From: Ornithodoros turicata
Lineage: Eukaryota; Arthropoda; Arachnida; Ixodida; Argasidae
Assembly: GCF_037126465.1 (NCBI RefSeq)
Contig: NC_088203.1
Span: forward strand, 95,976,668-96,040,667
Length of the DNA: 64,000 bases
Direction of reading: 5' to 3'
Both the position numbers and the translations under genes were made by a program. The notes beneath the pieces are model-generated. The model worked only from the letters and a program-made list of their open reading frames with translations. It was not told where the DNA came from and did not search any database. Below are positions 11,573-23,500 of this stretch, piece by piece; the first letter of the stretch is position 1; every line of letters begins with the position of its first letter.

Positions 11573-12514
11573 GATGGTCGTGTTGGCATCGTATTCCTTG
11601 ATGAGCAAATTAGAATGGTGCAAGCGGGCTGGTGTACTGCAGAGAGAGGTAACACTTCCTTGAGTTTGAGGAACACAGCGGTTTATCCAGAAGGGGTGTT
11701 GGAAAAAAAAAGGAGGGGGGGGCATTATTAGAGTTACGTTATTACAGCTGAACATGTCATTACCGGTATGTGTCTAAAGCTGAAATTACACGGGCACCCC
11801 CCTGTAGGGGGCACACAGGTGAAAAAGTTAGAGGGGGGGGGGGGTGTCACTGAACATTTGAGGGGTTTTAGGGGGGGGATCTGGCTAAATCACTGGAAGA
11901 ACACATAATACGGAGAGGACAACACAAGGCTCAATTGAGTCTAGTGTTGTCGTCACACGCGAGGAAAAGTTACCTCTCTCTACATTCCTCGAGTGTGAGG
12001 AGTAGTAGAAGACATACACACGAAGATGTGAGCATGTGCATGTGAGTCTTATCGCTCCACAACGCTCCGAGCTAGAGGAAGAAAGAAGAAACCAGCACTA
12101 CCGAGGCTGTTGTCAGAGCTCTCCGTTTTGACCACTCGAAGGTCGAGGGCGCGCTCCAGATCGCTCTAGAGCGATCGGCGGCTGCCAGTTGCAGATGCCA
12201 TTAGTGTGCGTGTGTGTGTCTTCTATTGCTCCTTATACTTAATGACTATATGTTACCTACAAGCCTGTTAAACCAGTTTGCTTGCCTCTTTCTCTTCTCC
12301 GCTTATAGCAACAGTTGCTTCGTGGCCCTAACACAGAACCAAATCTTTCTCTTGTGTTCAGGGCTATAGTGATAACTGCCTTTACGTCGCGAGACAACTG
12401 TGTTCGTGAGCGACTCCACAGTGGTCGGCCCGTGGATTCATGTTATAGACCAACTAGGGGTTCTCTTGGTGCACTCCGAAATGCGTGTTTGTGCAACTTG
12501 CACCCTGCCACCAA

Positions 12515-12575
12515 ATAAGGTTGGATTCGAACCCGTAACCTTGGGGCCAGTATATAGGGGCACACGCTATCGTAA
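12515..12575 (-). mobile_element. tRNA-like SINE head fragment
   Basis: The minus strand contains ACGGGTTCGAATCCAACC, a perfect pol III B box (GGTTCGAATCC) in a T-arm-like context. No complete cloverleaf can be drawn, so this is a SINE fragment, not a tRNA gene. Confidence 0.4.
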
Positions 12576-12619
12576 CGTAAATGCAACATTTAATTCTTAC
12601 CTTCTCCCAAGCAATCGTC

Positions 12620-12669
12620 TCAAGAATGACAGTTGGCGAAAAACACTTCTCGTAAACTGTCATTCTTGA
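12620..12669. repeat. 15-bp perfect inverted repeat with 20-nt loop
   Basis: TCAAGAATGACAGTT at 12620-12634 is the exact reverse complement of the segment at 12655-12669. It may be a small foldback element or a structured RNA. Confidence 0.6.
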
Positions 12670-13189
12670 TGACAGCACCGAGTATACGATGCTGCACTTT
12701 TGGCTCCATCTCGTCGTCCTCCTCAACCGCGGAGGAAGAGACCAGTGGGCTCTAAATATTTGTGAGATATCAGTATTTTCTTTTGCAAGAAAGTTAATGA
12801 AATCGTCAACTTAAGTTTCTAGTGTTGAATTGCGTCAAGCGTTTCTAAAAGGGCACAGGACAGGAAGCACTCCGGAAGCAGACTTCCGCCCGAAACCTGA
12901 GCGTCGAACCATCCGACGGTGACTCTTCGCCAGCCACATTTTACGGGCTCTTCGAAAATTACACACGTGCTTAGTACCGTACGGATAGTAAGTCTCCAAA
13001 AAAGAAGTCTCCCTCGTCTCACAAAGAAATGTCAGCGCCGCAGGGAAGGAGCCCGTTAGGCGACGAAGCGCGCCTTCCGCAAAAGCCCTTACTTCTGCCC
13101 GCAGACGCGGCTGCAGAGATCCGCGTAATTGAGCACCATAAAGAGTAATGTTCCAAGGCGCCCGTACACTGTAAGACAAAAAAAAAGTG

Positions 13190-13285
13190 TAAATTGGGGA
13201 GTAATTGCAGTTTATATAGTCCCCTAGGCTGTACTCCCCATTTTAATCCCCTAACCCTGACATTTACTCCCCAGGACTGCAAACA
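13190..13285 (-). repeat. Inverted copy of the 5998-6080 repeat
   Basis: Carries the reverse complement of GTCAGGGTTAGGGGACTAAA and of the neighbouring AGTAATTGCA segment. Further AGTCCC/ACTCCC words continue to about 13560. Confidence 0.5.
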
Positions 13286-14003
13286 GTCACTGAACTTCGC
13301 CAGTGGTATCCTGAATGCAGTTGCCTACATAAATATATGTGCTCTTCGTGAATTTGATGAACTAAGGCTCTATAACGTAGCAAATTTAGCAATTTTCCTA
13401 TGCACACGAATTGTGTACCTGGGATATTTGGAACAGTGTGTGAAATGCAGTCCCCACTCAGTGATATTCATTTAGTCCCGCGCATTTACTCCCTAAAGGG
13501 ACAAATGCTTGTGGCAACGCATTTAGTCCCCGAATGGACTAAAATTACTCCTTTTTTTGGGGGGCGTGTGTGTGTAGGGGTGTAGGATATTCGATGCGAA
13601 AGCAAGCCTGCGAAAGGAGCTCGTAGCTGCATGCGCTACGCATTCATCCGTGACAACTGGTAGACTGAGTCCGCACGCGTCGAGTACTTCATAGACGTGA
13701 GCCCTCGATGCCAACTCGACTGACCACCCCTCAAGACGAAACACGAAGCACTGACTGAGTTTTCGGATCATAGCGCACACAAAACTAACAAACCACGAGC
13801 GGCTGAATTGCCGAAGCACTTACGAAGCACGCAAGCGTGCACGAAAAGTGACCCTAAAACTGTAGGCCCCCTTACCCGTTTTTCAACTATGACACACATG
13901 ATGGAGAACAGCCGTTATAACGAGGGATTGCTGTGCTAGTATACCTGTCACAGCTTGATTGGGAGCGACCCAGAACACAGTTCGTGGTACTCAGCTCTGG
14001 ACC

Positions 14004-14520
14004 ATACCTGGGTAGTAATGTCATTACTGTATTGGAATTACAGTAGTGAATTACTTTTTCTGGTAATTTGTAGTGTAATGCATTACTTTTGACGTTGTGT
14101 AACTTGTAATGTAATTTAATTATATTTGGGCAGTAATTTTAATGACATTACTCGTTACTTTTTGCAAAAGAATCGAGTGTGTGTTTTGTCTTGGCACTTG
14201 GCAGAAGGAGAGTTGCCGACTAGCGAGTTAAAAGAATTCCAACGCCCACTATGAACGGTGACGCACGTAATCGGCACAGAAAAAAATATATCTTGTTTGT
14301 ACAACATAGTGTTGTCTGACAGTGAATTTCCGCATCCTCAATATCGTTAGGATTAAACTCGCAGTAATGACCTTGTAATGTCATTACTTTTTCGTACTAA
14401 TTGTAATGTAATTTCATTACATTTCAATTGTAATAATGAGTAATGTAATTTAATTAAATTCTAAGTGGTGTAATGAGTAATGTAATTGAATTACATTTTA
14501 GAAGTAATTTACCCAGGTAT
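14004..14520. mobile_element. 517-bp TIR element with GTAATG/CATTAC words and 10-bp target duplication
   Basis: The ends are inverted copies of ATACCTGGGTA, and the direct repeat GCTCTGGACC occurs at 13994-14003 and 14521-14530. TAATGTCATTAC-type words crowd both flanks and surround a short unique core. It is non-coding, so non-autonomous. The 10-bp duplication is longer than the 8 bp of hAT and would fit Mutator-like elements. Confidence 0.7.
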
Positions 14521-14530
14521 GCTCTGGACC

Positions 14531-17500
14531 ATGCTCCACGTGGTAAATACGGTCGCACAAAGGTCTTTATCGCGATAGCAGATTATGAAATCTGAGCACT
14601 TGGTAACAACGAACCCCATTTTCAACCGGGCTCGGCTCAGCGGAGTTGGACCTTGGCCCTTTCCGCCGATTGTACTTCCCCTTTTCGCCATGCCGAGCGA
14701 GCCTGCTTCACGGAGCGTTACGTTGCCCTTGGGCCAGCCACGATGGAACAATTTCGACAACACCCATCGTACTATTCATACTCGCCTCCCTCATCGTAAC
14801 TAGTAGTAGGTCATTGCTGCGATGTTTGAATTGTTCCGCGCGCAATGGCTTTGTTTCGAGCCTAATGTACATCGTGCTGGGTGGTGGGGTGGTGGTGGTA
14901 CCGCCTATGTCATCGTCACGCTTACTATAAAGAAATATGATGAAGGTGGTTCGATGGTGCAGTGTCATTACGATCTCCATCATTAATATGGCAACGTATG
15001 TGCGCATTGAGTACGTGGAGTTGAGCAATGAATTGCATGTCTTGCGTGGTGTAATGAAAGGAAATGATTGCGAGATTGGAGGTTGTACTGGAGGATATGG
15101 AATGGTTGAGGACGTCCGATGTTTGACTCACGCAGTTGTCTCGTTCGAAAAAAAAGAGACGATTTTTTATGTATGATGGGCTGAAGATAATGAAGAAGGC
15201 AGTGAGCGCCGCAATGGAGGGAAAGGATATCACATCACGTATCCGTGAGATTATTTGGGACTGGTATTGGCACTGGAGTGGAAGCAATATACATAAAAAG
15301 GGCACGTAAGTATCACAGGTATACGGTTTTATTGGGATACAGTATAACTGATCAGTATTGTTACCACCTTTGTGACGCTAGCCGTTGAAAAGCGCAGGCA
15401 AATCGTCGAAAAATAAGAGAAAACTTGTAGAAAAAAAAAAACTATTGAAAACCTTTGAAAACTACATAGTTCTGGTAATTATCTTCACAACGTTCGAAAT
15501 CACCGGGCAGAAAACGGCGACATAAGAATACCATTATTTCTTGCTCACTTTTAGTAAAATTTGGCACTTCCAAGTTCACTTTCCCTCTCTTTTCAAGCAA
15601 GGTGGTGGTGCATGGTGGTGGTGGTGCTGAAACTGCTTGCAGTAGTCGGCAACGCTCAGAAGAGCAACGTGGGAGGGGGGGGGGGGATTGTGCATCCTGG
15701 GCCGACAGATCTCGCCTGAGGAAGACCCAGGGAAAACACCCAGGCAGCACAGACCGCTCTTTTCAAAGAAACCATCACCGGTGCCTCTGAACGAGTCAAT
15801 TGATTTCAATTCCATCATATGGTTCCAGACGCACGTTCTCTATCAAACTCTCCAACCTCTACACATGATTACCCCCCCACACAAAAGATACCGTACGTCA
15901 CTCGACGCAAATGAGGTACCGTCGGATCAAGAACTAGAGCAAGGTCGTGCCGCAGTGGGTGACAGCCGTGGCTCCCCCTGCTACGCTTTTTTTTTTTTTT
16001 TCCTTTTGCCTCGTTGTTGCGTGTGGACGTCGTACATCCTTTGTCACCTATGATGTCTACTCCCCCCCGTCGTCTTTTTACACACGGTCAATCCGTTATT
16101 ATTTAACGTAAAGGGCAGAGGCGACGTGGGTGGCGTACGACATTAGGGTCGACTTTATCGTCGCTCCTAACAGCGACGAATTAGCGGCCGATAGCACTCC
16201 GTATAGGTGAAAGGCGAATCGAGCCCTTTACCTGGCAGGTGCAACGCTCAAGGCAGCTGGACGATGTCACGATTTTAAAGGGAGCGCGGACGAGGTTTTT
16301 GATCTCATTTTGCAGTGCGGCTCGGATATTGTGTACATTGGCGTTATAAGAATACACGGATGTTGTGTTAGGCGGTGTGTGTCTAATCTCTGCGCCATTT
16401 GTTAAGAGTGATTAAGGGCAGTGAAGAATGACCATGGTGATAGAAAGAAATGAAGATATAACCAGAAACACGCACGCACGCCTACCGCAGAGCCCTCAAT
16501 GCAGAAAACTGCAATACGAAAAGGCAGCTATGACACATACACAGGATTTTCTTATCAACTCAACTCAACTCAGAGGATTGACAACTCCACTCTTGTCTTC
16601 ATCTAATATAACCTTAAACAAAGAGACACAGGGGAATGTCCATCAATTTTCGTTTTTGGCTTCTCTCTTTCTTATTTTTTATCTGCATTAAACACATCCC
16701 CTTCCCCAACAATTTTTATAATTTTTACGAGCAGCAAGCATTGTGGCTCCCACGATTTCGTAAGGCAGAACTATGGAACCTCCATATTTGAATTGAAGTG
16801 TTTAGTTTTCCAAAGTTATTATAAGTTTTCATCGGCACTATCTGTCTACGTGCTGTACCTCGTGCGCACTTGCAGTCTGAGCATAACAATTAGTATCCTT
16901 TTAGTATCCTCACGTGTCTTTCTTTATTGTTATTTTTTGTTATATATTGTTTTGTTGTGTTCTTATATTGTTATTTACGTGGATTTCTTTATTTCTATTG
17001 TTATTTTTATTTCTGTATATTTTTTTTTTTTTTTTTTGCGACCGATACAAAATCATCGAAGGCTGTGCCGTCCTTTCACGCAGAGTCTTTCAAGAGCCCT
17101 TTGCACTTCGACACAAGTCGAACAATACGCTTTTGCAAGAAGACATTCGAGACGATATCGGCGTCCGAAATGCACATAACGGTGACAGGTATCTGGGTTT
17201 CTTGCCCAAATACAAGAAGCGTGTCCGTGCAACACAGGTGCATTCAAATGGAACAGGTGGCCTGGCGAGCATAGAGGTTCGCTCTACCAGCTGCACTCTG
17301 CATGTACCTAGAACAACATGAGCAACATGAGCGATAGCTCTATAGAAGCGCATGACAGTGGAGACTTACCCGAGCAGTATTAAACAGTACTGCAAGCTCA
17401 TAACCACAATGCTAATAAATAGTTGGAAGATCTGCAGCTGAGACATAAGTTGCTTGCTTAAATCCTAATCATCGTCAAAATAAAGTATTTCTTGTACCGG

Positions 17501-20070
17501 TGCTGGCATGAAAGGACAGTCTATAGTGCTGTCGACTAATATTCGGCTAATAATATCCCTGTCAAACGGATGTCTTCAATGATCATTGAAAGCAATAGCC
17601 ATTACATATGCGAGCGCCATAAAACGTGTTGCATGTCAGTCTGTCAGGGAGCATAGACTGCATAGTGCGTAGGGCTGTTGTAGCGAAGCTTGAACAGCGC
17701 CATTTCGGGCCCAAGCGGCCACGGATCCAAACAGTAGGGAGGTGCATCAGCGTGGTGTTTCACCTTGCGTGTAAATCTACTCCCAATTTGAATTTGAATT
17801 GTTTTTTTGTTTTTTTTTAAGCGGTATGTCGCCAAGGAGGCTACAAAAACCCACAGTAGGGAGACCCTGTACCCACAAAACCCTCTGTAGGAAACCCACA
17901 CAAAAAGCGATGCATCTTGCCAAGTGCGAACAACTCGAGGCTATGTATTTCAAAGTGCAGCGTCGTCTGCTAAACTACCGTGTCTGTCACTACCGCGTGT
18001 TGCATATTTTGGGGCGCTGATCTTGCTGCTTGCTCGCGCCACCTGGCCAGCAGAAACAGGTCTGATGCTTTTTGAGAAGTTTACAAGTTATACTGTTAGG
18101 TGGCGCTACGCGTGTTCAATGACCGTTGGTTTCAATTGCCATGAAAAATGAAGACTGCCCATTGGCGGGGATATAAGTAAGGTGTAGACGCCAAACGCAA
18201 AGTTTCATCCAGAAGAGCGTCGTGGTTTTTCCGGCAAACGAAAAGCTAGCGATCGACACGTTCGCATCCGGTTTCGGTTTCACTGTGACGTAAATACGAG
18301 CTATTACACCTTGATGGCCCCTTGACGGTGTGCGACCGAGATACGGGTGATTGAGGACTGTTTTGAGATATGATAAAACGTAATCACCCAGCCTTTTGTC
18401 TCGAATCGGTTGCCTCATTGGATGGCGGAACAGAACCCCGAAGTGACAGTGATGGCACGGATGCGAAAGCGCCCCCTATAAAATTCTAAATTCTAAATAA
18501 TTGGCTGCGAATTTCATTTTAATAGTTTGCACAGTGACTCTGAAAGCAAGTAAGAAAGCACGTGACAGTTTAGCACTTTGCCTTAATCCCGAATAATAAG
18601 AACAACATAATAATAAGAATCTTAATGCATTGAGCTCTCTAAAAAAGCAGCACATGGCAACACTTAAAAGGACGACACAAGACACCATACAATATTTTTT
18701 TCTCACTCCTTGCTTCTAAGTGTTCTGCCGCGCTGACGCTGAGGTACAAAAGAATGCCTTATTGTTGGTGTCAACTCGGCATCCCGTATGACGAATGCCA
18801 AAGTGCCTCAGCTCTAGACTACAATCCGATCGGGGCCTATGTATTCCATATTGACGTACACATCCCACGTACGATGACGCGCCATAAATAGGATATAATT
18901 TGCCTTTGTTCTCAAAATAGCCCCCAGTACAACAAGGCACTTCCGTTGGCCCTTAACAGGACACCGCTCTAAATGTCGAGATTCTATAGGGGCATGAAAA
19001 TAGAATACGTGCGGGAATATTGTCAACCACAACAGTAATTTTGTGTGCAGTACGACATCGACAGCGCCTTCCTTTACCTGTCCAGCAGCAGCTACTGTGA
19101 GGGAGATGGAGGGGTGATGATGATGGATGAAGAGGCCGGGCCAATAACATAATGCTATATTTGTTAGCTGGGACGACAGTGCGTCCGAACACTACAGAGC
19201 CGAGTCGCCAAGTCTCTCTGACGGCGGGCGAGGAGTTTAGTTATAAAAGAGGCACCGCCGTATATAGCAGCTGTGGGTGGTGGGACTACATACGTTTACG
19301 CTATAAGTACAAAACTTTTCATATATTTGACAACTTCATTACCTATATGTTGGTTACGAGGTGCGCACACGAAGCGAACAAACAATGAGTCCACCTCTGG
19401 AAATGTCTGTGTCCGTATAGTCCAAACGGTCCGCCACCACTGTGTGACATGCGTCAGAAGAAAAGAGTAGAGAGCAAGATCAGTGCAGAAATAGTCATTT
19501 ACGTTCATTTTCACCCCTATCAAAACAAGTTGTCATCATAGCGAAACAAGTTGTATTGTATTTGAGATCCAGCCACAAGGAGCCACCTCTCGTTTCATCC
19601 CCGAACTCATGAGGACCCTGGACGTCTCAGGCTTCTGCTCTTGTGCAATGTGATATGGCGTCCTGTTTGATCTTTGTTATCTCTTTCTTCTTGCATTCTC
19701 TATACGTTCACGACTTCTAATGCGTCATAAAATGGAAGAAGTACCAGAGTAATATCTAGGATTGCAAGCGTGGAAGCGGTGTACTGTTGCCATTGCTCTT
19801 GGTGCGTCGGCATGGTTTTCAGCACGAACAACCTCCATTATACCTTGAGATTCATTTCACCAATGTTGCGCATTAATACTCAAAAGCGCAGGTAAATGAT
19901 GAGGAGACTCATCCAGTATTGCAGTAAAACTGACCTCCTTGACCTCTAAGTACTCCTTCTACCTTGCCGACAAGAAACCGTGCAAGAAACGTGCGAAATG
20001 ATACATACTCCCCCACGTCACTGTTTCCTTTGGAGGAGTTTAACCCCCATTTACGTTTATCTTCTACCAG
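14531..20070. other. Intergenic / upstream of svil, no gene recognised
   Basis: Contains a SINE tail piece at 15690-15770 (antisense), a G run at 15672-15686, T-rich sequence at 16910-17035 and a T tract at 17018-17037. At 17041-17320 three frames stay open, but none is recognisable. At least one untranslated svil exon should lie in or upstream of this interval, because exon 1 begins with an acceptor. Confidence 0.4.
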
Positions 20071-20512
20071 GGAACGGCGAGGAACCTTCGTGGGCCTGAG
20101 GCAGAATGCCCGGCCAGGTGCCCGACTGGAGACCCAAGTCTCGAAGTCTACCGGCGCGTCCTCTAGACCCCAGGACTATCTTCGCACAGTTTAGGAAAGA
20201 AGAAAGCTCCTGGCTCCGACCATGCGACGGCAACGAACAGAGTTCCTTGGACGAGAGTTCTATCAGCTCTGATACATCGTGTTCCTCTGTTGAGTTTCAT
20301 AGGCCCGAGAGTGCTGGGTTAGACCTCCTCTCGCCGGCCGATGATCAGAAAGCATCCTCCCCTAGAAAATCTCCCGCCGACTCCAGAGGTTCCAATGAGA
20401 GTTTACTGCGAAGAGAACGAAAAGCTGCAAAGGCAAGAGCGGAAGCTGCTCGCCGAGAGAAGTGCAAAGACAGTTCTTCAGAAGACGAGGATGAACTCGA
20501 GAAATCGTCTTG
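20071..20512 (+). CDS. svil: svil exon 1 (first coding exon, with 5' UTR from 20071)
   Basis: A pyrimidine-rich acceptor (TTTATCTTCTACCAG) ends at 20070, so at least one untranslated exon lies further upstream. An in-frame TGA at 20097 precedes the ATG at 20106, which supports that start. The exon encodes residues 1-136, a basic/serine-rich disordered segment beginning [20 protein letters not shown] and ending in a charged [16 protein letters not shown] helix and an acidic [10 protein letters not shown] patch. The donor is TTG|GTAAGT at 20513. The phase-2 end joins exon 2 to make Trp136. Confidence 0.75.
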
Positions 20513-23500
20513 GTAAGTACCAGGGCCACACGAAGCATCGAGTACAGAGCTTATTCTTAATCGTGTTTTTCTTTCGTTTTTGTTTTGCTTTGTTGTTGTT
20601 GTTTATTTTGCTTTTTTTACATTTACTTTTTTTTACATTTACTTTTTTTTACATTTACTTTTTTTACATTTACTGTTGTGATAACAGCTGGTGAATTGAC
20701 AAATCACAGTGGATGCTGCGTCACATGCGTCACATGGAATGCGTCACATGTTCGTGCCTTAGTTTTCCCTGTGTGCTCTCATGGCACTCTTTTTTTTTTT
20801 TTTATCTTCCTGGTGTGGGGGTGGGGTGATGTTGGGGGAAGATGCGGTCAGCCTGCTCTGGAAAAGCGGCTCTGTGCACCCAGGGGTGGGAGAAGAGGGG
20901 AAGGTGAAAGAGGGAGATGATGGTGGGACAGGAAAGGGAGAGATGTGCAGTCCCTCTTGCTCTGAGATTTGGATAGTCCAGGAGAACTATTCACCACAGA
21001 AAGCATGCGAACATCCCTCAGTATAGGTACAGGGAGCATCCCTCAGTATAGCCTTCATTGGATGCTCCCTGTACCACGGTAACCACCAGGATTGTTGAAG
21101 TTACCCCATCAGCTTGACACCATACACTTTTTTTTTATCGCCCTTGCTGCTTCCCAGCAACAGATGTCACGAACCGATCACGAACGTCAGAAAAATAGTT
21201 GTCAGATATCATTGAGAACTACAACGATAAAGATCACTAGATAACATATTGAACTGCGATGCTATAGCAGTATCTTTACGGCTATTTTTCCTCTTACCTA
21301 GCTTTCCGTTTTCAAGCGTCACCATTTCCCGTTGAGCTAGCTCCCATGGCTGAGAGGGTGGGAAGACCACCTTTGACAGTAATGCGGGGACTGAAGCACA
21401 GAAGTGATTGAGCGCCATAATAAAAGAATCAGGAAAGAAAAGACAGCGGCCGCGTGTACCGCGGTAACCCCGCTTAGCATTCCGGGCATACCGGAATCGC
21501 GCGCGTATTAGCCGCACAGTGCGTAAGTCCCATGGCATATTATTCTTGTCGTGGCAGAAGTTCTGAGGCACGAGTATATAATTTACAGATCACGTTCGGC
21601 CATAGTCTAGTATATAGGAGGCTATGGTTCGGCAAATCACGTGATGATGAATAGCTCAGTCTATGAATCCTTGTGACTATAAAAATCACCCTTTATTGGA
21701 GCTGGTTTCAGTTTCTGTTCCTCTCTTGTTACAGGATGCGAGCCCCTTGGCTGAAAGCGGCCCGACGACGCCTTCACAATGAGTCCTTCCCTCGGTTGCC
21801 CCCCGCCGGTTCCGGTTATCCAGTGTGGCAGGAGAGCGCTGCTTACCAGGAACCAGCTCCAAAGGTCATCATGAGTGACAGCGGAGGCGGCCGTCTCTTC
21901 CAGAGAAGTATTCACGGCATCTCTAGACAGACTGTGTTGACAAGTCCGTCTCCAAGTCTCCTTTTCATGTCTCCATCACCACACGACTCCGGAGTGAGCT
22001 CTCAGTCGGTGGCGTCCAGTCCAAGTCTCGGCCGCGTTCCGACGCCACCTCCAAGAAGGTGTCAGTCCAGAGCGCTCTCCAGAGAGAACCTTGCCTCTCC
22101 TCAGAATGGAAGGCATTCCGTGTCCTTGGATTCTTTTCCGAGCACAGAGAGGGCCGCTCGGAGCCTCAAGCCCCTTACTCTCTCCAACGGTCATGGAAAT
22201 GCAAAGCCGCGATCTCCAATTACACAGTCAAGCTATTCGGATCTCGGCAACTCTGTGCAAGCACGACCACGAGGTCTCCTGTACTCTTACACAGACCAAG
22301 CTCCTCGTAACGATTTGCCGAGTCCTTCTTTGAGCGACGGAGGACGCCGTGAAAGGAGGTCTTTCGCTGCACCTCCGCCTCGATTGTCACCAAACTACCG
22401 AATGGCATCGGCGTCAGTGGAGGCGCTTGCTCCGCAAAATGGCAGGACACGACCACCCGATCGGCGTCGCCGACCGCTCTCGCTGGCTGCAGAGCGGACG
22501 TGGGACTGCACGTCAGGTCAGCCACCGTTAGCGCCAAAAAGTCTTGAGACGGCTACAAAGCGTCTAGATGACGTGATGAAAAGGGAAAGAGAACGTCGTT
22601 ATTCAGCAAATTTAGAGACCGCGCTCAGTGAGTTGGAAGAAATATACGAAAGCCTCAAACTAAACGAGGATGAAGACTTGCTCTTTCGTGCAGAACGAAG
22701 AGACCTGCCAACCCAGTTTCAGCTAAACCGACCGGAGAGGACGTCAGCTTCTCCAGAAGCTTTTCCTCTGACGAGGAGTAGCAGCGACAGCATCGCGTCT
22801 TGGACTGGTTCTACGCAGTGCTTTCAACGACCACGACAAAGAGCTCCGTCATTTAGACGATCAGCGATCCCGGACAAGCTCAAGGATGATCTCGCTTATA
22901 GACGACTCGTACAACCCAAAGAACAACTTTCAAGGGGCAACATCAGCCCCAAACAAGACGTGAGCTATCTTCTCTGTTCAGCCGCCTTCACGCCGACCAT
23001 CGAAGTCCACCCGCTGTTAACAGATCTCACCCTAGCCAATGAGCCCGATATCGAAAAAGACGACCTGTGGTACCGAAACTACACGCAGGCCGACGCTGGT
23101 CGTGTGTCGGCGCCACACCCACCTCCCGGCATTCCACTGTCACCGACAAACCAGTGCTCTGCCACAGATTACCTGCGCGCGAAGCCCTCTGGAACACCGC
23201 GACCACTTACGCGACCGAAGGGTACACCGGACATCGTTGGCGACGATTTAGCGTATAGGAGTTTACGAAAGGACAGCACGCGCCGTCAGTTTCGTAACGC
23301 CCGTTGTCTGTCAGCGAATGCGTCGACACCTCATCAAGACGCGCAGAGCATGACCGACGTCCTGGACGCTCTCAAGCGAGAATCACAACGGTGGAAACAA
23401 CTGGACGAAGACCCCGCACCCGTCGGATTCCGCGAAAGAGTGTTCAGTGAAAAATCGAAGCGTGCAGGCCGTGCAGACGCTCTCCGTCGAGCAGGACGTG

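Noticed and set aside
12526..12560. tRNA gene on the minus strand
   Set aside because: Only a T-arm-like B box is present; no acceptor stem, D arm or anticodon arm can be drawn.
17041..17321. Three simultaneously open frames after a T tract
   Set aside because: No frame shows a recognisable motif or plausible splice sites; probably chance in GC-balanced sequence.
21209..21571. 120-codon minus-strand frame in svil intron 1
   Set aside because: No domain, start context or splice sites recognised; the composition looks like repeat sequence.
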